The position numbers and the translations under genes were made by a program. Shown here piece by piece: positions 42,297-51,012 of a stretch of DNA of 52,759 nt. Source of the DNA: Microvirga vignae. GTDB lineage: Bacteria; Pseudomonadota; Alphaproteobacteria; Rhizobiales; Beijerinckiaceae. The notes beneath the pieces are model-generated. The model did no database searches. It was not told the DNA's origin and saw only the letters and a program-made list of their open reading frames with translations. The DNA lies in the NCBI RefSeq assembly GCF_001017175.1, contig NZ_LCYG01000029.1:1-52759 (forward strand), in the 5' to 3' direction. Within the stretch, counting starts at the first letter, position 1; the number at the start of each line of letters is the position of its first letter.

Positions 42297-42506
42297 ATGG
42301 CCGGCAAGGGTGAAGATCATGCTCAAGGCCTCGCCGAGCGGAGCGTGAACGCCAGCATCGTCCATCCCAACCAAAGCAGTCCGGACCACCAGGAGCAGGG
42401 TGACCGGACGGCAAGCGATCGCGTTCTTACAGAGAACCAGCAACGGGAAGGTCTGGAGAAGACCGATCCCGATCGGCCGAAACCGGAAGACCGCCATAAA
42501 CCTTGA
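42297..42506 (+). CDS. Hydrophilic microprotein (69 aa)
   Basis: ATG 42297 lies 4 bases after the preceding stop with GGTGAAG before it, so the start is coupled. The product is highly polar and probably disordered (AGKGEDHAQG, then HPNQSSPDHQEQGDRTASD and DPDRPKPEDRHKP). It is the second of three co-transcribed microprotein genes. Function is unknown. Confidence 0.65.
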   Translation: MAGKGEDHAQGLAERSVNASIVHPNQSSPDHQEQGDRTASDRVLTENQQREGLEKTDPDRPKPEDRHKP

Positions 42507-42515
42507 GGAGCAGCC

Positions 42516-42617
42516 ATGTCCGGCAAAGCCCGCATGAGACCGTCCTGGAAGGAACAGAAGCGCCGCAAGGACAGGCCATCCGGATCGCGTGAGGAGCGTG
42601 TCACGCAGCGCAGCTGA
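42516..42617 (+). CDS. Basic microprotein (33 aa)
   Basis: ATG 42516 follows GAGGAG by four bases. The 33-residue product MSGKARMRPSWKEQKRRKDR plus a short tail is strongly basic and could bind nucleic acid or membrane. It ends a three-gene run and is followed within 20 bases by a terminator. Short length limits certainty. Confidence 0.6.
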   Translation: MSGKARMRPSWKEQKRRKDRPSGSREERVTQRS

Positions 42618-42637
42618 CGCGCTGCTTCGTTAGTCAG

Positions 42638-42670
42638 AAAGCAGCCCGCCTCGGCAGGCTGCTTTTATTA
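42638..42670 (+). terminator. Terminator of the microprotein genes
   Basis: AAAGCAGCC (42638-42646) and GGCTGCTTT (42657-42665), with GCC/GGC able to pair further inside, are followed by TATTATT. It closes the 42128-42617 transcript. Confidence 0.85.
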
Positions 42671-42818
42671 TTGTACCGCATCAAGCATGCAAAAAGGTTA
42701 TAATAAACCATACCCTTCTAGAGTATTCATTGTGATTTTACACACATAATGATTGGTGGGATTGTGATCAAAACAACAAACACAACCCATCAGGGGAATA
42801 CTTTCAGGAGGAAACACC

Positions 42819-43229
42819 ATGACCGCGTCGTCTCTCAGCTTCAAATTAGCTGTTCTTTTCGTGATTGCAGGGATGGCCATGGGCATTGGCATGGCCGCGT
42901 CGCAGAACCATGCGATCATGCCGGCCCATGCTCATCTGAACCTTCTCGGATGGGTATCTCTGTTTCTCTTCGGAATTTATTACGAGCGCCGCCCTGCTCT
43001 GAATGCGAGCCGCATGGCGCTGATCCAGGTTGCCCTGTGGTCCGTCGGCACGGTCATCATGACGATTGCTGTGGCCGCCATTCATCTCGGCTATCACGCT
43101 GCCGATCCGATTGCCGCCATCTCCTCCATCATCGTCCTCGCCGCGATGCTGATGTTTGCTTATTTCGTCTTCCGTCCTGCGCCGGTCGCAGAAGCCAGCC
43201 CCAATGTTCGCATGACACCGGCCGAATAA
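42819..43229 (+). CDS. Small His-containing membrane protein
   Basis: A 136-residue protein with about four membrane helices, starting at ATG 42819 after AGGAGG. The second helix region reads NHAIMPAHAHLNLLGWVSLFLFGIYY; the His pair and spacing recall haem-copper oxidase subunit I and NnrS-like proteins, and such proteins are sometimes annotated as cytochrome-oxidase-like. No partner genes are nearby. A haem or metal role is inferred. Confidence 0.8.
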   Translation: MTASSLSFKLAVLFVIAGMAMGIGMAASQNHAIMPAHAHLNLLGWVSLFLFGIYYERRPALNASRMALIQVALWSVGTVIMTIAVAAIHLGYHAADPIAAISSIIVLAAMLMFAYFVFRPAPVAEASPNVRMTPAE

Positions 43230-43254
43230 GCGCCGATCATTGCGGCGCCATCAT

Positions 43255-43282
43255 AAAAAAGGCCCCGCACGAAGGCGGGGCC
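43255..43282. terminator. Terminator between the small membrane gene and the alginate lyase gene
   Basis: GGCCCCGC (43261-43268) and GCGGGGCC (43275-43282) with loop ACGAAG; on the minus strand it is followed by TTTTTT (43255-43260). It likely ends both convergent transcripts. Confidence 0.85.
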
Positions 43283-43408
43283 TGCTTTGAAATGTCTGTT
43301 TTCAAAATGTGATGGTGACGAGCAATTCCTGAAGAAAATCGCAATCCATCAAAACTGAAATATCGAGACGAACAGCGGACGAGAATGTGTCCGTGTAAAG
43401 GAAATGAG

Positions 43409-43443
43409 CAGGGGCGGTTCCGTTAAAACGAGAGCCGCCCCTG
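43409..43443 (-). terminator. First hairpin after the alginate lyase gene
   Basis: CAGGGGCGG (43409-43417) and CCGCCCCTG (43435-43443) form a 9-bp stem that starts 16 bases past the lyase stop. The T-tract is weak, so the stronger terminator at 43255-43282 may finish termination. Confidence 0.65.
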
Positions 43444-43458
43444 AATGGCAGGTTCTCG

Positions 43459-44739
43459 TTACATCACGAGGAGGTCTGCAGTCGTCAGAGCAGCCTTGTT
43501 CTCGATTACGGCGAACTTCACTGCCGCAGCCGAGCCCGAGCCGTCCTTGTCGTAATACAGGGCGCCGGTATCCTTATTGTAGACGATGTAGTCGTTGCTA
43601 TCCAAGGCCTTCTCACCCACGCGGAACCACGACGAGCGCAACTGCCCTGTGTCGCTCAGCTTCGTGAAGACCGTGTCGTTGAGACGAATGGTGTCATCAA
43701 CGACATTGAAATCCTTGATGGTGTCAACGTTGGCGCTGGAGCTCAGCGTCGTGTCGAAGGTGAAAGCATCCTTGCCCGAACCGCCGATGAGGATGTCATT
43801 GCCAGCCTTGCCCCAGAGCTTGTCGCTGCCGCCGAGACCGCTGATCACGTCAGCACCGGACGTACCCGTGAGGCTGTTGTCGGCCGAGGTGCCGAGCTTG
43901 GTTACCGTCAGAGGATCCGTCGGTGTAGGGGTGGGGGTGGGGGTGGGAGTAGGCGTCGGGGTCGGAGTCGGTGTAGGTGTCGGAGTGGGAGTCGGCGTCG
44001 AAGGAGTCGTCGTCGTGCCGTCATGGTTGAACGACAGCGCATAGAACGACGTCTGGCCGTAACCCGAACCATTGGTCTCGTTGGCACCGAGATAGGCGCC
44101 AGCCTTGAAGTAGAAGGTGTCCGACTGCCACACGCTGTTGATGGTGGTGTGGGAGTGATAAACCTTGCCGTCGGCATAGATGTCGACGTCGAGTGCATTG
44201 CCCTTGGCGTTGATGGTGTACGAGAACTTCTCGTTCAGCGACACGTCCGGCGCAGAGCCGTCGGCCGCCTTGAAGGTGAAGTCGTGCTCTTGGTTGTCGG
44301 AACCTGACTGGTCATTGGCGAAGTACAACTTGTTGTCCTGCCAATAGAGACGAACCAGCTCATCGTCCTGACCATGGATCTGGCCGATGACGAGTTTGTG
44401 TCCTTGGCCATCGCGCATCGGAGCCGCATCGACCTCGAGAGTGGCGCTCATGAAGCCGCCGGTGGAGAGATTCCAGGCAGCCTTTTCGGTGCCCTTCATT
44501 TCACGCAGCTCGGAACGAGCATAGGACGAGCCGCTGGTAGTCGCTCCATTGACGGGAGCATAGAAGACCATTGCGCCATCGGAGCCGGTGTAGAAATACT
44601 TGCTGTTCTGATAGCCGCTCAGGTTTTGCACCTCCACCGCCGTGCCGGAAAAGCCGCCGGAGGAGTCGACAGGAAGGGTGATCTTCCAATTGGATAGGTC
44701 AAAATTGCCGCTGGGTGCGACGTTCGGATTCAAAGACAT
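43459..44739 (-). CDS. Secreted PL7 alginate lyase with RTX domain
   Basis: A 426-residue protein. The PL7 catalytic domain (residues about 1-240) shows all three canonical motifs: RSELRE (75-80), QIHGQ (120-124) and YFKAGAY (210-216). A Thr-Pro repeat linker (about 246-275) joins it to a C-terminal RTX-type part with SGADVISGLGGSDKLWGKAG and NDILIGGSGKDAF. There is no signal peptide, so export through a type I system is likely; none is encoded in the window. It cleaves alginate by beta-elimination. It diverges from an AlgE-like epimerase gene across a 613-base control region. The linker DNA is a microsatellite. Confidence 0.92.
   Translation of the reverse strand: MSLNPNVAPSGNFDLSNWKITLPVDSSGGFSGTAVEVQNLSGYQNSKYFYTGSDGAMVFYAPVNGATTSGSSYARSELREMKGTEKAAWNLSTGGFMSATLEVDAAPMRDGQGHKLVIGQIHGQDDELVRLYWQDNKLYFANDQSGSDNQEHDFTFKAADGSAPDVSLNEKFSYTINAKGNALDVDIYADGKVYHSHTTINSVWQSDTFYFKAGAYLGANETNGSGYGQTSFYALSFNHDGTTTTPSTPTPTPTPTPTPTPTPTPTPTPTPTPTDPLTVTKLGTSADNSLTGTSGADVISGLGGSDKLWGKAGNDILIGGSGKDAFTFDTTLSSSANVDTIKDFNVVDDTIRLNDTVFTKLSDTGQLRSSWFRVGEKALDSNDYIVYNKDTGALYYDKDGSGSAAAVKFAVIENKAALTTADLLVM
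43921..43999 (-). repeat. Six-base repeat encoding the Thr-Pro linker
   Basis: About thirteen tandem copies of a GT-rich hexamer (GTGGGG, GTCGGA and variants) encode alternating Thr-Pro in the lyase. The frame survives any whole-copy change, so linker length can vary without breaking the protein. Confidence 0.8.
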
Positions 44740-45352
44740 GAGTATTGCCCCAAACGTCTACTGAGCTTCTTTTTTGATGCTTCCGAGACGCTTTTGATAG
44801 TGAGATGAAAAAACTTAGTCAGAACGACCGAAGGATACGCAACAGACACTTAAAAATTCATGCCGGTGCTTCCAAGCACCAAGATTTACTTCAGACTGCG
44901 GAGATCACTCTCCATTCATCTGTGGAAAGCCTTTTCTATATCAAATGGGGCGAAATCGTGACAACAATGAACCAATGTTCGATTTCTAAGGGTACTTACC
45001 TTCCAGAGGTTCAACTTACTCTTTGGCAGAAAAGCTATTCATATCTAGAGGCTCCTCTGCCCATGCCGGAGCAAGCCACCCCTCATATGGCAGGAAAGAT
45101 GGAACACCTGAGTGATTTGATGAGAATACTTAAAAGACAGGCATTCCCACCTTCGCTACGCGCCACAGTGTAGGAGCTCCGTAAGGCCTGCCGATGCAAA
45201 TCGTCTCTCCCCTTGCATTTTCTCTTCGCGCGTCACCCTGCCGAAATTCGCCGTACCTACAATTTCAGTTAAATTAACCCTTAGTTGCAGTGGATGCTGA
45301 GTTACGATGCAGCTTTCCTTGACTGGCTTTAATGCGCAGAGAGGGAACCGCC
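44740..45352. promoter_or_regulatory. Shared control region of the alginate genes
   Basis: 613 bases between two divergent genes, visibly AT-richer than the flanks. An open frame of 122 codons on the plus strand (44805-45173) has no ribosome binding site and poor composition and is not called. The region should contain both promoters; no operator could be identified with confidence. Confidence 0.45.
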
Positions 45353-47548
45353 ATGGCTGCACCAATCTTCACTGTTGCCCCAGCCACAGGCGACGCCAGG
45401 AGGGACACAGCCGCCATCAAAGCGGCAATCCAAGCAGCCCATAAGGCATACCTGCAGAACCCCACCGAACAGGTGAAAGTTCAACTCGGCACGGGAACCT
45501 ATGTCGTCACGGGTGATCCCAACAACGCGTCTGTCGGTCCTGTTGAACTCCTGTCAGGCGTTGCTCTCGTCGGCAACGGCATGGGACAAACCACAATCAA
45601 GCTTGCTGACGACTTCAACGCCAGAATCAATGGCATTGTTCGAACAGCGCTGCAAACCGTCGAACACGTCACGGTTGCCAACCTGACCATCGATGGTAAT
45701 CGCGCCAACAACACGGGGCATCAGGCGGGCTTCATCTGCGGTATCAAGGAGGACGGATCAGGGCTCACCCAATCGGACATCACCTTGTCCGGCGTCGAGA
45801 TCAAGAATTGCACGGCCTACGGTTTCAACCCTCACGAGATCACCTATGACGTGACGATCAAGGACTGTGTCTCTCACGGGAATGGCCTTGATGGTTTCGT
45901 GGCCGATGGCGTGGTTGGCGGCACTTATGAAAACAACCGTGCTTTCGACAACGACCGCCACGGCTTCAACATCCAAAACGCAACCACCAATCTCGATCTG
46001 GCCAACAACAAAGCTTACAATAACGGATCGGCAGGCGTCACTATCCAGCGCGGCGACATCCTGCGCGAGGGTGAGACGACCATCGAATGGGTGACAGACA
46101 TTCGGATCGTCGGCGGCGAGTATTACGGCAACACGAAAGAAGGCATCCTCGTCAAGCTGTCGGATGATGTCGCAATCAACGGCGCCAAGGTTCATGACAA
46201 CCTGCGCCAGGGTATCCGGATCGAGGGAGCGACAGACACGGTCGTACAAAACAGCACGGTCTTCAACAACTCTCAGGAAGCCGACAACACCTACGATGAG
46301 ATTCAGATCCGCTTGCGCGTGGATACTGTCACGGGCAAGACCTATTATGCGACCAACACGCAGATCCTGAACAACACGATCTACTCGGACAGCAGCATCA
46401 ACGCACGCTACGGTGTGCGCGAAGAAGCCACGAACGATGATGGAGGACCGACCGGAACCATCGTCTCCGGCAATTCAATTTCCGGAATGGACTCAGGTTC
46501 CGTTTCCGTGCCGAACTACATCTGGCTCGGCACGAGTGGAAACGACATGCTTGAAGGCACGACAGGCGGCGAAGAGATGCGCGGCATGGCGGGCGACGAC
46601 ACCTACATCGTCAATCATTCCGGAGACCGTGTCGTCGAAACCTCGGGAGCTGGCACCGATACCGTCCGATCGAGCATCACCTATACGCTGCCGGCGAATG
46701 TCGAAAACCTCATCCTGACGGGTACGAAGGTGATCAACGGGCACGGAAACGGGCTCAACAATAAACTCGTCGGCAACAGCGCCGCCAATACGCTCAAAGG
46801 CAATGATGGCAACGACACGGTCGAGGGCGGACTCGGAGTGGATTCACTCTACGGCGGATTGGGCGATGATGCCTTCGTCCTTCGCAAAGGCGAGTTCGGA
46901 GGCGATACGATCTTCGACTTCTCCGGCAACGGCAGCGCCGCAGGAGACCGGCTGGAGTTTGTCGGCTTTACCAGCAATGCGACACTGACACAGACGGGGA
47001 CCAACACCTGGAGGATCACGGATGGCACTTACGCGGAGACTTTTCAAATTGCAGGTGGAGCAGCCGTGCATTCAAGCGACCACAATCTGAAATCCGGCTC
47101 AGAGCCACCTCCCTCGACAACGCAGTATCCGGCCATCGGAGCCGGCATCATACAGATGGAAACGCTGAAACTGACGAACTTCACGCTTGTCAGCCTCAGC
47201 ACGGCGCAAGGCGGGCAAGCCGTCGAAAACAGGAATAAGGGTGTGGAGGCCACCGCAAAAGGTACGTTCACGGGCGAGACCGGAACCTACAAAGTGAAGG
47301 TCGCCTATTACGACGAGAGTGATGGCGCCTCTCCCATGGGCATTCGCGTCAACGGAACCACAGTGAGCTCATGGATCGCCGACAAGCAGCTCGGCTCAAC
47401 GGGTGCGGATTCCAGAACACTCACCTTCTACGAAGCCACTCTGCAGCTAACAACGGGAGCGACCCTGGAAATCTACGGCACGCGTCAAGGTGATGAACTC
47501 GTGCGGATTGACACCTTGACTGTCAGTAAATGGGACCTGATTGCTTGA
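45353..47548 (+). CDS. AlgE-like mannuronan C5-epimerase with RTX domain, Asp-to-Asn at the catalytic motif
   Basis: A 731-residue protein starting at ATG 45353 after GAGGGAACC. Residues about 1-400 form a right-handed beta helix like the AlgE A-module. Aligning to AlgE4 from memory, Tyr156, His161, Asp185 and Arg202 match the catalytic Tyr149, His154, Asp178 and Arg195, but the DPHE motif reads NPHE here (Asn159 for Asp152). RTX repeats follow (GTSGNDMLEGTTGGEEMRGM, GNDGNDTVEGGLGVDSLYGG), then a C-terminal sugar-binding-like domain. No signal peptide is present, so type I export is likely. It would normally turn mannuronate into guluronate; the Asn may lower or change activity. Confidence 0.85.
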   Translation: MAAPIFTVAPATGDARRDTAAIKAAIQAAHKAYLQNPTEQVKVQLGTGTYVVTGDPNNASVGPVELLSGVALVGNGMGQTTIKLADDFNARINGIVRTALQTVEHVTVANLTIDGNRANNTGHQAGFICGIKEDGSGLTQSDITLSGVEIKNCTAYGFNPHEITYDVTIKDCVSHGNGLDGFVADGVVGGTYENNRAFDNDRHGFNIQNATTNLDLANNKAYNNGSAGVTIQRGDILREGETTIEWVTDIRIVGGEYYGNTKEGILVKLSDDVAINGAKVHDNLRQGIRIEGATDTVVQNSTVFNNSQEADNTYDEIQIRLRVDTVTGKTYYATNTQILNNTIYSDSSINARYGVREEATNDDGGPTGTIVSGNSISGMDSGSVSVPNYIWLGTSGNDMLEGTTGGEEMRGMAGDDTYIVNHSGDRVVETSGAGTDTVRSSITYTLPANVENLILTGTKVINGHGNGLNNKLVGNSAANTLKGNDGNDTVEGGLGVDSLYGGLGDDAFVLRKGEFGGDTIFDFSGNGSAAGDRLEFVGFTSNATLTQTGTNTWRITDGTYAETFQIAGGAAVHSSDHNLKSGSEPPPSTTQYPAIGAGIIQMETLKLTNFTLVSLSTAQGGQAVENRNKGVEATAKGTFTGETGTYKVKVAYYDESDGASPMGIRVNGTTVSSWIADKQLGSTGADSRTLTFYEATLQLTTGATLEIYGTRQGDELVRIDTLTVSKWDLIA

Positions 47549-47574
47549 GCCTGCCAGACGCCAAGGAAAAGTAG

Positions 47575-48306
47575 CGGGACCGATGAACGGGCCCCGCGCA
47601 GCGCACAGCAACACGACCTGATCCGCAATCTGCTGCGGTGTCACCATCGCCTTCATCGAGACATTGCCGAGGAATTCATCCTGCATGGCTTCGTAGGCGA
47701 TGCCACGTGCCTGTGCCTTGCTGCTAATCACGTAGCGGATCCGATCACCTTCGACAACACCGGGGAGGACTGCGTTCACGCGGATTCCGAGTGGTCCCAA
47801 CTCCGGGGCAAGCGTCTTCGTGAAACCGACCACAGCCCATTTCGCGACCGAATATCGGGAGCGGAGAGGAGAACCAAGGCGCCCTGCGACCGACGAAGAT
47901 TGATGATGGAAGGATTGTCGCTCTCGGAGGGATATTTGACGGCAAGACGCACACAGTCGAAATGGCCTGTGATGTTGACGGCGAGGGTCTTGTCCCAGTC
48001 CTCAGGAGCAATCTGGTCCACGCGCGCAGCAGGCCATGCGATGCCGGCATTGTTCACCAGAGCGTCCAAGCCCCCGAGCACCTGCACAACCTCCTCGAAG
48101 TGGCGCTCCACATCGGCGCGGTTCGATACATCCACGCGTGAGCACTGATTTCTGGATCACTCTTCTCCATAACGACAAGAGCCTCTTCATGGGTGTCGCA
48201 GATGTGCACTTACGCTCCTTCGCGCACGAGGCCCGCGCAATTTCCAACCCGGTGCACTTGCACCGTCTGTCACCAGAACACGTAGATTTCGAACATCGGG
48301 ATCCAT
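47575..48306 (-). pseudogene. Degraded short-chain dehydrogenase/reductase (SDR)
   Basis: Pieces of one SDR are readable in order but in different frames: RNLRVLVT, then EIARA, then DTHEEALVVMEKSDPEISAHA, then VDVSNRADVERHFEEVVQVL with LVNNAGIAW, then SSVAGRLGSPLRSRYSVAKW and FTKTLAPELGPLGIRVNAV. At least three single-base deletions, an in-frame TAA and a broken glycine motif are seen. The C-terminal end is lost near 47575, next to the epimerase gene. It cannot make an active protein. It was probably the partner of the BKACE gene immediately upstream. Confidence 0.85.
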
Positions 48307-48309
48307 GAA

Positions 48310-48600
48310 TTTCTCCGCGCTGTGCTCGACGAGCCGAGCTCGCCAGTCATGATATTGATGATCGCGCTGCAACGCTCCTTGATGGAGGGAAGGAACTTAG
48401 TGAACAAGTCCGGTGATTGCGAAGGACGCCCGGTTTCAGGCACGCGGGCGTGCAGGTGCAGAACGCGGTGCCAGCCTCTGCGGTTCTGACGGCATCGTCG
48501 CGATCTGCTCAGACGTGATCGGGAGACAGGGCGACATGCCGGGCGTGTGGATGGAGCCCGTGAGCGCACAACTGCTGATGGTCTTGTTCGCGTTGCGCAT
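48310..48600 (-). pseudogene. Truncated BKACE (DUF849 / 3-keto-5-aminohexanoate cleavage-type) gene
   Basis: From ATG 48600 the start of a BKACE reads NKTISSCALTGSIHTPGMSP and CLPITSEQIAT. A frameshift follows, and the next frame continues VLHLHARVPETGRPSQSPDL and FTKFLPSIKERCSAIINIMTG. The rest of the ~270-residue enzyme is missing, and the sequence joins directly to the SDR remnant at about 48306. BKACE enzymes cleave beta-keto acids with acetyl-CoA. The pair looks like a decayed catabolic operon. Confidence 0.75.
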
Positions 48601-48717
48601 ACCCACCCCTTTTAACGGTATCCCGCTCCTCCGAGAAAGGTTACTGGAAGGGCCTTTTCGATCTAAACGATATCGCTATTGGCACGAAGCCTACATTCGG
48701 CGCATACGCAGGTTTGT

Positions 48718-51012
48718 TTAGGCTATAGCTCGTGTTGGGGACTGTTCGTCCCTGTTGTTCTGCTGGGCCCTTTGAACATCTGCGATGAAAGCCGCGATGG
48801 ATTCGCGGGGCATCGGCTTGGCAATGAGGTAGCCTTGCGCCTGTGAGGCGCCAGCTAAGCGCAGGGCGTTGAGCTGCTCTTCCGTTTCGACACCTTCGGC
48901 CGTCGTACTCATCTTCAGATCGTTCGCAAGACCGATGGTCGCTTTGATAATTGCACGACTATCGGATGAATCCGTCATTCCACGCACGAATGACTGGTCA
49001 ATCTTGATTTTGTCGAACGGAAAGCTTCTGAGATAACTCATAGAGGCATAGCCAGTACCAAAGTCATCAAGCGAGATCGAGGCCCCCAGAGCCTTGAGCC
49101 GTTTGAGCGTCGCGGATGCTTCGTCGGTAAGCTTGACGGACTCCGTGATCTCCAGGACTAGGCGATGGGCTGGCATGCCAGAGATGTTCAAGGCCTTGTT
49201 CACGCTGGCGAAAACGTCACGGCACTTGAATTGCACCGGAGAGAGATTGATCGCGACCTTCAACGGTAGATCCCAGGTCATGGCGGTTGAACAAGCCTCC
49301 TCAAGGATCCAGTCCCCGATGGGGCCAATGAGACCTGACTCTTCAGCGGTCGGGATGAACTGCAGAGGTGGAATCATACCTTTCGTAGGGTGCTTCCATC
49401 GCACCAGGGCCTCACAGCCCCACATCTGATTTGTCGCCAAGTCAAGGATCGGCTGGTAGTGCAACTCAAGCTCCCTGTTTTCAAGGGCGCTCTTCAGTGC
49501 CCCCTCAAGCGCGCGACGTTCTGTTCGAGAATCTTTCATGTTCGCGTCGTAGAGCCGATAGCTATTGTTGGAATCCGACTTCGCCGCATAGAGAGCGATG
49601 TCGGCCGACCTCATGAGCTCAGTCGAGGTCTTGCCGTCGGAAGAAGCTATCGCAACACCGATGGATAGCCCGACATCGATCTCTGTGTTGACGACTGTGC
49701 ATGGAACCTTCATGGCGGCCTGAATGGCCATGATAAGGTCTGTGATCTGAGGCCGACCTCTGATCGGCCTTTGAATGATCGCAAACTCATCGCCACCGAT
49801 ACGAGCGATGAAATCGCTCCTTCTGAGCCGCTCGCGCAGGCGTCGTGCCACGACTTGAATAATCTCGTCTCCCGCTACATGCCCATAGTTGTCATTGATG
49901 TCTTTAAATCGGTTCAGATCGAGAAGGAGCAATGCAAAGTCTGTGCCAGATCTTTGAGCGGCAAGGAATGTCCGCTTCAGCTCCTCGGTGAAGAGCAGCC
50001 TGTTGGGAAGCTTGGTCAGGATATCATGACGCGACAGGTAGCTCTCGCTGGCCGCTCTAAGAATACCGGTTCTGACATGCTTTAGGCCTAGCAAACTGAC
50101 CGTGTCGATTGCTATATCCATGAGATAGGCGATGAACCTGATTAAGCGAGATTCAAGGCGCCGTCCGGCCATGAGTTCTGCCACAGTTCTGCTGACGGCT
50201 ATGCCGCCCGGATAATTGGCGAGAGGATAAAGAGCGACCAATCGCTCCTTCTTGTCGATCCAACTGACATCACGAATAAGCGTAGGACTGTTTTTCGCAA
50301 TCATACGCTGCAGAGGGGTGTTGGGCTTCCAAATCCTATGTCCAACTGCGCTCTTAGCGTTTGGACTATGAGCAAGAATAATACCATCGCGCCGGTAAAG
50401 CGTGATTGCTAATGAGCGTGTCCCGAGATGATCTTCGTAAATTCTCTCGAAATGGCTGAGGTCGATCGTGGAAACGATAACGCCGAGAAAATTGCCTTCG
50501 GTGTCTTTGATTTTCCGGGCGAGGGAGAGAACCCTTTTGCCGGTGGCCCGGATCCTTATAGGCTCGCTCAGATACAATATGAGTGACGTATCCGTCGAGA
50601 GAGCCCGGTAATAGGATGTGTCTGTCAGATAGATAGGGTCAAAAATTAGATGCGGATTCGATGAGCCGACGATCCTCCCCTGGGCGTTGACCAGATCAAT
50701 ACGGATGATTTGGTCAAGGGAGTGAGACGCCCCTACCAGAGTGGCTTTTGTAGCATTCGACGCGGCAAATCTGTCGAATTCGTCCGCCTTGAGGCTAGCC
50801 TGCGGAATTCTGCCAACCACGTCGCGGAGAACGTTCTCAATGGACTGGAGGGCACCATCAGTCCGCTCCTGTAGAGCAAGTGCGAGGTTTGCCAGATCGC
50901 TCTCCGCTCTCGTGAGATCGTTGGTAAATCCACGCACGATGAAGAGGGCGGCCCCAATTACTGCGGCCGCCGAGACAAAGATGCTGAGCGAGATGATCAA
51001 ATAAGCTGACAC
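48718..51012 (-). CDS. Membrane-bound diguanylate cyclase / phosphodiesterase (Cache-GGDEF-EAL)
   Basis: A 764-residue protein. An N-terminal membrane helix (residues about 1-28), a periplasmic Cache-type sensor (about 30-280) and a second membrane segment are followed by GGDEF and EAL domains. The GGDEF site is intact (RIGGDEFAI), with an RxxD inhibitory site (RRSD) five residues before it. The EAL motif (CEALVRW) and later motifs (DDFGTGYAS, IKIDQSFVR, AEGVET) are intact as well, so both c-di-GMP synthesis and breakdown are possible. GTG 51012 is the start; the ribosome binding site is weak. It probably regulates biofilm or polysaccharide traits, perhaps including alginate use nearby. Confidence 0.92.
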   Translation of the reverse strand: MSAYLIISLSIFVSAAAVIGAALFIVRGFTNDLTRAESDLANLALALQERTDGALQSIENVLRDVVGRIPQASLKADEFDRFAASNATKATLVGASHSLDQIIRIDLVNAQGRIVGSSNPHLIFDPIYLTDTSYYRALSTDTSLILYLSEPIRIRATGKRVLSLARKIKDTEGNFLGVIVSTIDLSHFERIYEDHLGTRSLAITLYRRDGIILAHSPNAKSAVGHRIWKPNTPLQRMIAKNSPTLIRDVSWIDKKERLVALYPLANYPGGIAVSRTVAELMAGRRLESRLIRFIAYLMDIAIDTVSLLGLKHVRTGILRAASESYLSRHDILTKLPNRLLFTEELKRTFLAAQRSGTDFALLLLDLNRFKDINDNYGHVAGDEIIQVVARRLRERLRRSDFIARIGGDEFAIIQRPIRGRPQITDLIMAIQAAMKVPCTVVNTEIDVGLSIGVAIASSDGKTSTELMRSADIALYAAKSDSNNSYRLYDANMKDSRTERRALEGALKSALENRELELHYQPILDLATNQMWGCEALVRWKHPTKGMIPPLQFIPTAEESGLIGPIGDWILEEACSTAMTWDLPLKVAINLSPVQFKCRDVFASVNKALNISGMPAHRLVLEITESVKLTDEASATLKRLKALGASISLDDFGTGYASMSYLRSFPFDKIKIDQSFVRGMTDSSDSRAIIKATIGLANDLKMSTTAEGVETEEQLNALRLAGASQAQGYLIAKPMPRESIAAFIADVQRAQQNNRDEQSPTRAIA

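Noticed and set aside
43921..43999. CRISPR-like or minisatellite DNA outside genes
   Set aside because: The hexamer repeat is in frame within the lyase and encodes the Thr-Pro linker.
44805..45173. Open frame of 122 codons in the alginate control region
   Set aside because: No ribosome binding site, AT-driven composition and no motif; it lies where promoters are expected.
45266..45290. CtrA-type site (TTAA-N7-TTAA) before the epimerase gene
   Set aside because: The spacing is off by one and the second half is TTAG, so the match is not good enough.
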